Below are positions 6,612-11,397 of a stretch of DNA of 11,458 nt, in pieces. Within the stretch, counting starts at the first letter, position 1; each line of letters begins with the position of its first letter. A program made the translations under genes and the position numbers. Source of the DNA: Deltaproteobacteria bacterium (GTDB taxonomy: Bacteria > Desulfobacterota > Desulfuromonadia > Desulfuromonadales > BM103); contig JAFDBW010000288.1 of NCBI GenBank assembly GCA_019313105.1, positions 1-11,458 on the forward strand, written 5' to 3'. Below the pieces are notes generated by a model. The model saw only the letters and a list, made by a program, of their open reading frames with translations, did not search any database and was not told the DNA's origin.

Positions 6612-7184
6612 TTAGTAGTTCTCGGGTTTCAGTTCAAAGTGGGCCTGCGGATGGTTGCAGGCGGGGCATTCATCGGGTGCTTCCGTACCTTCATGCTGAT
6701 AGCCGCAGTTATGGCAACGCCAGGTATTGGTCTGTTCACGTTTGAAGACTTGGCCGTTTTTGATGTTGTCAAGAAGCTTCAGATAACGTTCCTCGTGGTA
6801 TTGCTCGGCAACGGCGATTGACATAAAAATGTCAGCAATCTCCGAAAAGCCTTCCTCGCGGGCGGTCACAGCAAATTCCGGGTACATGGTGCTATACTCG
6901 TAATTCTCACCGCCGGCGGCTTCCTTTAGGTTTTCCATCGTCGAACCGATAACGCCGGCAGGGAAGCTGGCCGTCACCTCAACGTCTCCGCCTTCGAGAA
7001 GCTTGAACAGACGCTTGGCATGTTCCCGCTCATGGTTGGCCGTTTCTTCGAAGATGTTCGATATCTGCACATAGCCCTCTTTCCTGGCTTGAGACGAGAA
7101 GTAGGTGTAGCGATTGCGGGCCTGACTTTCGCCGCAAAACGCGGTGAGAATGTTTTTTTCTGTCCGGGTGCCTTTCAGTGCCAT
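6612..7184 (-). CDS. rbr: Rubrerythrin
   Basis: A 190-residue cytoplasmic peroxide-reducing protein. The four-helix ferritin-like domain (about 1-145) has diiron ligands in the usual places: Glu19 (GESQARNRY), Glu52 and His55 (HEREH), Glu93 and Glu96 (the ENYE region), and Glu127 and His130 (AEQYH). The C-terminal rubredoxin domain has Cys157, Cys160, Cys173 and Cys176 (CHNCGY...CPACNHP) and supplies electrons to the diiron site. The ATG at 7184 (MALKGTRTEKN) is preferred over one at 7196 because GGAGG lies 6 bases before it and the family begins this way. It is the first gene of the rbr-dfx operon, reading from a promoter region carrying a strong inverted repeat. Function is peroxide defence together with desulfoferrodoxin. 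Confidence 0.96.
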   Translation of the reverse strand: MALKGTRTEKNILTAFCGESQARNRYTYFSSQARKEGYVQISNIFEETANHEREHAKRLFKLLEGGDVEVTASFPAGVIGSTMENLKEAAGGENYEYSTMYPEFAVTAREEGFSEIADIFMSIAVAEQYHEERYLKLLDNIKNGQVFKREQTNTWRCHNCGYQHEGTEAPDECPACNHPQAHFELKPENY

Positions 7185-7229
7185 AGGAACCTCCATAGGA
7201 AATTGTTCATGTTTGTTGCTTGAGACGGG

Positions 7230-7257
7230 ATTATATCATAATCGTAAGACCCTGCAA
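7230..7257 (-). promoter_or_regulatory. Promoter of the rbr-dfx operon
   Basis: On the minus strand a perfect TATAAT (7230-7235) lies 16 bases after TTGCAG (7252-7257), with a predicted start near 7223. An alternative upstream promoter uses TTGACT (7280-7285) with an A/T-rich -10 near 7258-7265; that TTGACT is part of the adjacent inverted repeat. Confidence 0.5.
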
Positions 7258-7261
7258 TTTA

Positions 7262-7284
7262 TGACTAAATGGGTCATTTAGTCA
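7262..7284. promoter_or_regulatory. Candidate operator of the rbr-dfx operon
   Basis: A perfect 9-bp inverted repeat TGACTAAAT / ATTTAGTCA with a 5-base spacer (GGGTC) lies immediately upstream of the -35 of the TATAAT promoter and over the alternative TTGACT. Symmetry, A/T content and position are those of a dimeric repressor or activator site. The GACTAAAT-type half-site is reminiscent of Rrf2/IscR-family sites, but the regulator is not identified. Confidence 0.6.
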
Positions 7285-7349
7285 AGAAGTAATCAGACTC
7301 TTTAACAGAAGAGATCAAACTGTGTGTCACGGGTTGATTAATCAGAAAT

Positions 7350-7383
7350 AAAAAAGCCTCCCCTAGGAGAGGGAGGCTTTTTT
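7350..7383 (-). terminator. Bidirectional terminator after the triheme cytochrome gene
   Basis: A 13-bp perfect stem (7350-7362 with 7371-7383) has core GCCTCCC/GGGAGGC and an 8-base loop. It is flanked by A and T runs on both sides, so it can work in either direction. It lies 18 bases past the cytochrome stop. Confidence 0.9.
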
Positions 7384-7400
7384 ATTAAATTGGATGCGGG

Positions 7401-7667
7401 CTACTTCTTGTGGCAGTCGTTACACTTGGTGGGGCCGCCTTTTTCCTTGTGACAGTCCTTGCAGGCTGCCCCATGAGCAGCGTTCTTGTCGATTTCAATC
7501 TTCGCCGGAGTTCCTTCGTGACAGGCTTCGCAACCGAGTTTGTCGGCATGGTCTTTGTGGTTGAAGGTCACGGCGCCTTTTTTGCTGTCGTAGGTTACGG
7601 AGTCAGCAGCGTAGGCTACAGTGAAGGCAAAAGCGACCAGCATTACGGCAATAATCAGTTTTTTCAT
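7401..7667 (-). CDS. Periplasmic triheme cytochrome c7 (PpcA family)
   Basis: An 88-residue precursor. Residues 1-20 form a Sec signal ending AYA, and the mature protein is about 68 residues, close to Geobacter PpcA (about 71). Three haem sites are CEACH (46-50), CKDCH (69-73) and CNDCH (82-86). Candidate distal ligands are His37 and His40 (FNHKDH) and His65 (AAHG), giving three bis-His haems as in cytochrome c7, which lacks the second haem of cytochrome c3. PpcA-family proteins shuttle electrons across the periplasm from inner-membrane quinol oxidases to outer-membrane conduits for Fe(III) or other external acceptors. The ATG at 7667 has AAGGAGAG 6 bases upstream; the longer open frame would bury the signal peptide and is rejected. 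It is a single gene with its own promoter and terminator. Confidence 0.94.
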   Translation of the reverse strand: MKKLIIAVMLVAFAFTVAYAADSVTYDSKKGAVTFNHKDHADKLGCEACHEGTPAKIEIDKNAAHGAACKDCHKEKGGPTKCNDCHKK

Positions 7668-7713
7668 GGCTCTCTCCTTATAAGGGTGGTTGGTTTTTAA
7701 ATAAGCAGGGCCT

Positions 7714-7742
7714 AATTTACACATTCTAATCCGGCGGGTCAA
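7714..7742 (-). promoter_or_regulatory. Promoter of the triheme cytochrome gene
   Basis: On the minus strand TTGACC (7737-7742), a 17-base spacer and TAAATT (7714-7719) make a good sigma-70 promoter. The start would fall near 7707, giving a leader of about 40 bases with the AAGGAGAG ribosome site. I saw no riboswitch-like fold in this leader. Confidence 0.6.
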
Positions 7743-7793
7743 GTGTTTTTTCAAGTTCCAGTAGCAGATGCTGCTATGATTCGGCGATGAGAA

Positions 7794-7802
7794 TGTTATA
7801 AT
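7794..7802 (+). promoter_or_regulatory. Extended -10 promoter of the small lipoprotein gene
   Basis: TGTTATAAT is a TGn-extended perfect -10 (TATAAT at 7797-7802). Transcription would start near 7809, so translation from a GTG at 7809 is unlikely. This supports the ATG at 7836, which has its own ribosome site. Confidence 0.55.
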
Positions 7803-7835
7803 GCGAAAGTGAATCTTTTCAGGTGGGAGTCCGAT

Positions 7836-8081
7836 ATGACGCGTTGGTTTTTGATCGGTTTATTGTGTCTGCTCCTGGCGGGTTGTGCGTCTCGTTGGCA
7901 ACATGGGACCAAACGGCCCTCGGAGTTTTATGCTGATGACAGGGATTGCCAGGCCGCGACCGGCGGAGTTTCGATGGGGATCGAGCCGGGGACGGAACGC
8001 GTAAGCTACGAGAGCTGCATGTGGGAGAAGGGGTGGCACAAGAAAAAAACTATCTGGTTCTTTGATCCGACACCGCAATAG
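7836..8081 (+). CDS. Small predicted lipoprotein of unknown function
   Basis: An 81-residue protein with a lipoprotein signal: MTRWFLIGLLCLLLAGC, with Cys17 as the lipidated residue after lipobox LAGC. The mature part is about 65 residues, polar, with two further Cys (in RDCQAA and ESCMWEKGW), which could form a disulfide in the periplasm. It is Trp-rich and ends FFDPTPQ. The motif 'YADDRDCQA...YESCMWEKGW' resembles short envelope lipoproteins in many proteobacteria whose role is unknown. I do not recognise a functional family. GGTGGGAG lies 8 bases before the ATG. The residue after Cys17 is Ala, so outer-membrane sorting is likely. It stands alone with its own promoter, divergent from the cytochrome gene. 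No intrinsic terminator is seen directly after it. Confidence 0.75.
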   Translation: MTRWFLIGLLCLLLAGCASRWQHGTKRPSEFYADDRDCQAATGGVSMGIEPGTERVSYESCMWEKGWHKKKTIWFFDPTPQ

Positions 8082-8513
8082 CTCACCCCCTGTTGTGTTT
8101 GATCTTTATTAAAAGTCAGACAAGAGTCTGCACTTGCCCCGCAGGCCCCGAGGCTCTTGAGAGCCTCTCCCATTTGTGGAGGATTGCATCAGCTGGTTTA
8201 GTTATTAAGCTTCTCCCTTATAAGTCACACTGTAAGCGAGGTCCCCTGTAACGGGCCGGCTTGTTAAGTCCCGAAGTTATTGGATGTCTCAGAAAACTGG
8301 CAAAGGAGATGCCCTCCGCAAGGAGAAGGCACTTTAGCATACTTTTGTTGCTGGACAAAAGTATGGCGTCGGGCGGGATCCGCCGGTTTTGTCTTTCAGA
8401 AAAAGCACAAGGACAACAGATCAACCGGTACGGCTCATAAAGTTAGTTACTGTGTTCTTGACTCGTACAGCCATCTGTTACCCTTAGTTTCGTAGAAACT
8501 CCACCTGCCAGGG
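8082..8513. repeat. Hairpin-rich non-coding stretch, possible dispersed repeat or RNA remnant
   Basis: No gene is supported here. In order there are: GAGGCTC-TTGA-GAGCCTC (8150-8167); CTCC-GCAA-GGAG, a GNRA-capped stem inside TGCC/GGCA (about 8311-8332); a perfect 11-bp inverted repeat CATACTTTTGT / ACAAAAGTATG with a 6-base loop (about 8338-8365); a GC-rich near-palindrome around GGGATCC (8370-8387); and AGTTTC-GTA-GAAACT (8486-8500). Short frames on both strands (8280-8495 plus, 8218-8424 minus) look non-biological, rich in Cys, Trp and Arg. The series of compact hairpins resembles an intergenic repeat family or decayed mobile DNA, but I cannot name it. Confidence 0.4.
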
Positions 8514-8549
8514 AAAAAAGACAACCGCCGCATCACGTGCGGGGGTTGT
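8514..8549 (-). terminator. Strong minus-strand terminator without an adjacent gene
   Basis: On the minus strand a 12-bp stem with one mismatch (8538-8549 with 8521-8532) and a 5-base loop is followed by CTTTTTT. The nearest minus-strand gene, the CBS-DUF294 protein, ends about 530 bases upstream at 9078. Confidence 0.8.
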
Positions 8550-8586
8550 TGACAATCTGGTCAGCAGGTGAGAGTCCGTCCTTTTT

Positions 8587-8707
8587 TATTTGGCTTTAAC
8601 TGTTGGACATAGTAGATATTTAGGTGCGACGCAAATAATGACTCTCGTTCGAGAGAACGGCTGCGTCAGGGCCAGTGTGATAGGGATGTAGAGCAAACAG
8701 TGATTTT
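8587..8707 (+). promoter_or_regulatory. Possible structured leader of the small membrane protein gene
   Basis: GACGCA (about 8628-8633) and TGCGTC (about 8662-8667) can pair around an inner stem CTCTC-GTTC-GAGAG (8642-8655), making a stem-internal loop-stem shape just upstream of the small ORF at 8708. A TATTTA (8617-8622) could be a -10 but lacks a good -35. No known riboswitch core is recognised. Confidence 0.25.
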
Positions 8708-8878
8708 ATGAGACTTCTTGCCATATTTTTTGTTGTCTCGGCTTTTGTGTATTACGTGACCGGCAGGTCCCCAAAATATTCACGTAGGCAGAGATTTTTC
8801 TTTGCGTTGATGACGTATGTGACCCTATATGCTGTTTTGCTTGCAACGATATTGTTGTCCGGCAACAAACCTTCATAG
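8708..8878 (+). CDS. Small two-helix membrane protein, unknown function
   Basis: A 56-residue open frame from ATG 8708 to TAG 8878. Residues about 3-18 (LLAIFFVVSAFVYYVT) and 30-52 are strongly hydrophobic. They are joined by a basic loop (GRSPKYSRRQR, residues 19-29). By the positive-inside rule this makes a hairpin with both ends outside and the loop in the cytoplasm. Random DNA seldom gives two such segments with a clean basic loop, which is the main argument for a real gene. An in-frame TAG at 8681 and no other start codon fix the ATG. The ribosome site is weak (AGTGA about 4 bases upstream), which lowers confidence. I do not recognise the family. It is isolated in the hairpin-rich region; function is unknown. 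Confidence 0.5.
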   Translation: MRLLAIFFVVSAFVYYVTGRSPKYSRRQRFFFALMTYVTLYAVLLATILLSGNKPS

Positions 8879-9077
8879 GCCTCGATTCACCACGGCCTTG
8901 GCGTGGGCGGATGAAATGTCTGCACACTCTGGCGCTTAGGACATTTTCCCCATTTGGTCTCGCGGGTTTTTCCAGTAGCAACCCCACGAAGTCGTAAGGA
9001 AATTCGTGACCTTGCTATGTCAGCATAGTTCTCGCCTTTACCTGAACCCATTATGCCGGGGGCAGTATCCCCTAAAA
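8879..9077. other. Non-coding stretch with inverted repeats downstream of the CBS-DUF294 gene
   Basis: Contains AAATGTC/GACATTT arms separated by 19 bases (about 8914-8946), CACGAA / TTCGTG (about 8985-9008), CTATG-TCAG-CATAG (about 9015-9028) and a GGGGGCAGTATCCCC near-hairpin (9058-9072). Two short minus-strand frames (8706-8987, 8887-9081) are not supported by ribosome sites or composition. It could be a 3' UTR, a structured RNA reading towards the terminator at 8549, or a decayed insertion end. Confidence 0.3.
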
Positions 9078-10535
9078 TCAACGTGAGATGAAGTCGAGCC
9101 GATAGTGTTCGCGGATGATGCGCAGGAGGAGGTTGACTCCCCGTAAGGCTTCTCGCAGCTGGTGCCTGGCTTTTTCCGGCATGCGCTGTGGATCGATGGC
9201 GTTGCTTGGCTTATTGCCAGCAGCCAGGTCGCGCAGTTGGCGTTGCAGTCGAAAATTGACCAGTTGGCTGAACGCCTCGCTGATCGTTTCACTGTCTTTT
9301 TTCGAAAGGACACTCAACTGCCCCAGTCTCTCGAGCTTGTCCCAGGTTGTGCCGCTGTCTACATTATTCTCCAGAGCAAGCAGGCTGGCCCCTTCCGTTA
9401 TCGCAAAGATGCCGGATTTCTTTAGCTCGACTTTGCCGCGGTTCGATCCGGTTCGCTCAACCTTGATCCTGCCGAACATGCCAAGGGGGGCCGGAAACCG
9501 GACAATATTCTTGGCAACGTGAGGGAAAAACAGCTTGTGCCTCTGAACTGTGGTGTAGATGAATTCGTGGAGATGCTTTTCGAGGGACTTGTCGCCATGG
9601 ATCGTGCGGAAGTCCTGAAACATGCCAAAGTTGACCATGTTTTCCCCGTCCGGAACGGTGATCCACTTCTCTAACTTTTGCTGCCACCCGCTCAGGCTGT
9701 GGCGCCACTGTGGATTGCTGGCCATGGTGTTGCCTGGGCAGCGTGGAATGCCGACAAATTCAAGGACCTCCACCAACCGGTCGGCAAACCGGGCACACTC
9801 CTCAAGTTCAGAGGCCGGTAGGTCGTCTGCATAAACCATGGCACTGTCTTGATCGGTGCGCAGGGTCTGCTCACCACGGCCTTCACTGCCTAGCGCGAGG
9901 TAGGCGGCTTTCCCGGGAAGCCTAATTCCTTCTGTCGATTCCATGAGCTCAATGATGCGTTCTGTGAAACCGTCGTTGAAGTGGGCTATCAGGTGTACCA
10001 GGCTCCTGGTGTCCGCACCGGCGTCCATGGCACTGTGAACCATATCGATAATACTGCTACTGATGCTCTGCAGGTCCATGAAGGTTTCGGCTGTTTGAAT
10101 CTCCTGGGTCAAGTAGAGCGGGCTACGGGTCTGCAGGCTGAGCAGGTCAGTCGCATTAATGATGCCGATCAGTTCCTGGTTCTCATCGATGACCGCAAGC
10201 CGGTGAATATTGTTTTTTGCCATTTTGAAAATGGCTTCGAATACATATGCAGAATGTCTGACAGTGATGACGCCGGTATGCATGACGTCGCGGACCTTGT
10301 GGGCCGCGAGGTTCGCTCCGTCTTCCGCCATTATGTCCCGCAGGTCCCGTACCGAAAGGATGCCGGTCGGGGCGTTGTCGTCAACGACAACCAGGCCGGC
10401 AATGTTTTGGTCACGCATCAGGTATGCTGCTTCTATCACGCCGATATCGGGCGAACAGGTGACCGCTGGACTGCGGCAGACATTGTTTACATGCAGGAAG
10501 AAAAAACTCTCTTCGTTAAAATTGCTGCCGGGCAT
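9078..10535 (-). CDS. CBS-domain and DUF294 (GlnD-like nucleotidyltransferase) protein
   Basis: A 485-residue cytoplasmic protein. Residues about 16-136 form a tandem CBS pair (VIEAAYLMRDQNIAGLVVVDD..., then FEAIFKMAKNNIHRLAVIDE...), a module that usually binds adenine nucleotides. Residues about 150-350 are DUF294, a putative nucleotidyltransferase related to GlnD, with ALGSEGRGEQTLRTDQDS: the GS (216-217) and the TDQD acidic pair (Asp228, Asp230) expected for metal binding. The remainder fits the DUF294 C-terminal helical domain. Unlike longer relatives it lacks an N-terminal cyclic-nucleotide domain. ATG 10535 (MPGSNFN) is preferred over 10571 because AAGGGAA lies about 8 bases upstream. 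It is divergent from the DUF4212/symporter genes, an arrangement known from other proteobacteria, which suggests it controls that uptake system, perhaps by nucleotidylation. The modification target is unknown. Confidence 0.88.
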   Translation of the reverse strand: MPGSNFNEESFFFLHVNNVCRSPAVTCSPDIGVIEAAYLMRDQNIAGLVVVDDNAPTGILSVRDLRDIMAEDGANLAAHKVRDVMHTGVITVRHSAYVFEAIFKMAKNNIHRLAVIDENQELIGIINATDLLSLQTRSPLYLTQEIQTAETFMDLQSISSSIIDMVHSAMDAGADTRSLVHLIAHFNDGFTERIIELMESTEGIRLPGKAAYLALGSEGRGEQTLRTDQDSAMVYADDLPASELEECARFADRLVEVLEFVGIPRCPGNTMASNPQWRHSLSGWQQKLEKWITVPDGENMVNFGMFQDFRTIHGDKSLEKHLHEFIYTTVQRHKLFFPHVAKNIVRFPAPLGMFGRIKVERTGSNRGKVELKKSGIFAITEGASLLALENNVDSGTTWDKLERLGQLSVLSKKDSETISEAFSQLVNFRLQRQLRDLAAGNKPSNAIDPQRMPEKARHQLREALRGVNLLLRIIREHYRLDFISR

Positions 10536-10618
10536 AATGGTTCCCTTGAGATAATCTGAAATCGCAAACATTGTCTATGGATTCAGCATATTATGCAACA
10601 AATGGATGACATCATTGG

Positions 10619-10647
10619 ATAATAAATAAACACGATTTGATAAACAA
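10619..10647 (-). promoter_or_regulatory. Possible promoter of the CBS-DUF294 gene
   Basis: On the minus strand TTGTTT (10642-10647), a 17-base spacer and TATTAT (10619-10624) are the best-spaced pair upstream of the gene. The -35 is weak. The leader would be about 75 bases. Confidence 0.35.
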
Positions 10648-10691
10648 AACAGGGCATGGACTACCAAACGTGTGTTTTGCTGCTATACTTG

Positions 10692-10701
10692 TGACGCGTC
10701 A
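10692..10701. promoter_or_regulatory. Palindrome TGACGCGTCA in the divergent intergenic region
   Basis: A perfect 10-bp palindrome, with outer TT/AA pairs after one mismatch, lies between the minus-strand and plus-strand promoters of the divergent genes. It is a candidate operator for a dimeric regulator. No family is assigned. Confidence 0.35.
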
Positions 10702-10750
10702 AAACAAGCCTTCTGAAAGTTATCAATTCTGCGAAAGTTTATAGGGCTAC

Positions 10751-10779
10751 TTGACAAAAACGAAACAACGTTATATTTT
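10751..10779 (+). promoter_or_regulatory. Promoter of the DUF4212-symporter operon
   Basis: A perfect TTGACA (10751-10756), a 17-base spacer and TATTTT (10774-10779) make a strong sigma-70 promoter. A second possible pair, TTGACT (10784-10789) with TATCTT (10808-10813) at 18 bases, follows. Either leaves a leader of roughly 305-340 bases before the DUF4212 start, unusually long. Confidence 0.6.
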
Positions 10780-10851
10780 TTTATTGACTCAATGGCGATA
10801 CTCAAGCTATCTTCTGTCCAGCCTCAGATTTATTGGGGTTTTTGCCCCTTA

Positions 10852-10888
10852 ACAAAAAAAACGGTGGTTAAAACCTGATTTTTTTTGT
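10852..10888 (+). terminator. A/T-tract hairpin in the symporter leader (possible attenuator)
   Basis: ACAAAAAAAA (10852-10861) pairs with TTTTTTTTGT (10879-10888) around an inner GGTT/AACC. Eight Ts follow the small inner stem, so it has the outline of an intrinsic terminator, but the GC content is low. It lies between the promoter and the gene. Confidence 0.3.
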
Positions 10889-10971
10889 CATTTAAAAAGT
10901 TTTTATTTTACCCTTTACTGACGGGATTTACGATCCTGATATCAAACGTTGTAACTGGAAATTAAAACCTT

Positions 10972-11046
10972 GTCTCCCTCAAGCTGCCCAACTGCCGTAA
11001 CAGGGGAGACCAAACGGCATCGGATCAGTATTCGGAAGTTTTCCGA
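10972..11046 (+). promoter_or_regulatory. Possible pseudoknotted leader RNA upstream of the DUF4212-symporter genes
   Basis: GTCTCCC (10972-10978) is complementary to GGGAGAC (11004-11010), and TGCCGT (10993-10998) to ACGGCA (11014-11019). The strands interleave, the topology of an H-type pseudoknot. A third hairpin TCGGAA-GTT-TTCCGA (11032-11046) follows directly. The set sits in the long 5' leader of the symporter operon. I do not recognise a known riboswitch class. Confidence 0.35.
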
Positions 11047-11126
11047 GCAGAATTAAGGAGGTGGTCGGCGAAATAATTTTTATTGCAGCATCGTAAGTAT
11101 TTTTAACTAACCTGAAGGAGGTTTTT

Positions 11127-11384
11127 ATGAGTGAAGAAGCAGGAAAAGCTTATTGGTATGCAACACTGAAGCTCATTGCATGTGTCCTGGCCGTATGGTT
11201 CCTCGTGTCCTATGGATTTGGTATTCTCTTTGCCCAGTCGCTTAACAGCATCAAGTTAGGCGGTTACCCGATGGGGTTCTGGTGGGCACAGCAGGGTTCC
11301 ATGTATGTCTTTGTTGCCTTGATTTTCATCTACGCCAAGTTGATGGGCAATCTTGACAAAAACTTCGACGTTCACGAAGAGTAA
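11127..11384 (+). CDS. DUF4212 small membrane subunit of a sodium:solute symporter
   Basis: An 85-residue inner-membrane protein with two helices (about 13-33 and 50-70). It contains YWYATLKLIACVLAVWFLVS and a GFWWAQQGSMYVFVALIFIYAKLM segment, matching DUF4212, the small 'sodium/substrate symporter small subunit' family. In many proteobacteria this gene directly precedes an acetate-permease-like sodium:solute symporter, as here, where the next ATG lies 13 bases after the stop. The pair probably forms one transporter for a short-chain organic acid; the exact substrate is not shown. The C-terminus (NLDKNFDVHEE) is acidic and presumably cytoplasmic. The ATG has a strong GAAGGAGG about 5 bases upstream. 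It is the first gene of the operon and is divergent from the CBS-DUF294 gene. Confidence 0.88.
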   Translation: MSEEAGKAYWYATLKLIACVLAVWFLVSYGFGILFAQSLNSIKLGGYPMGFWWAQQGSMYVFVALIFIYAKLMGNLDKNFDVHEE

Positions 11385-11397
11385 GGGAGGATAACTG

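Noticed and set aside
8218..8495. Frames 8280-8495 (plus) and 8218-8424 (minus)
   Set aside because: They span the hairpins, have odd composition and no plausible start signal; treated as non-coding.
8560..8670. Group II intron-like phrases (GGTGAGAGTCC, GTGCGAC)
   Set aside because: No domain V hairpin, no reverse transcriptase and no ordered intron structure.
8706..9081. Minus-strand frames 8706-8987 and 8887-9081
   Set aside because: Arg/Pro-rich translations with no domain; one lies antisense to the better-supported small membrane protein.
10624..10740. FNR/CRP-like half-sites (TTTGAT, ATCAAT)
   Set aside because: The two halves are not spaced as a dyad, so no site is supported.
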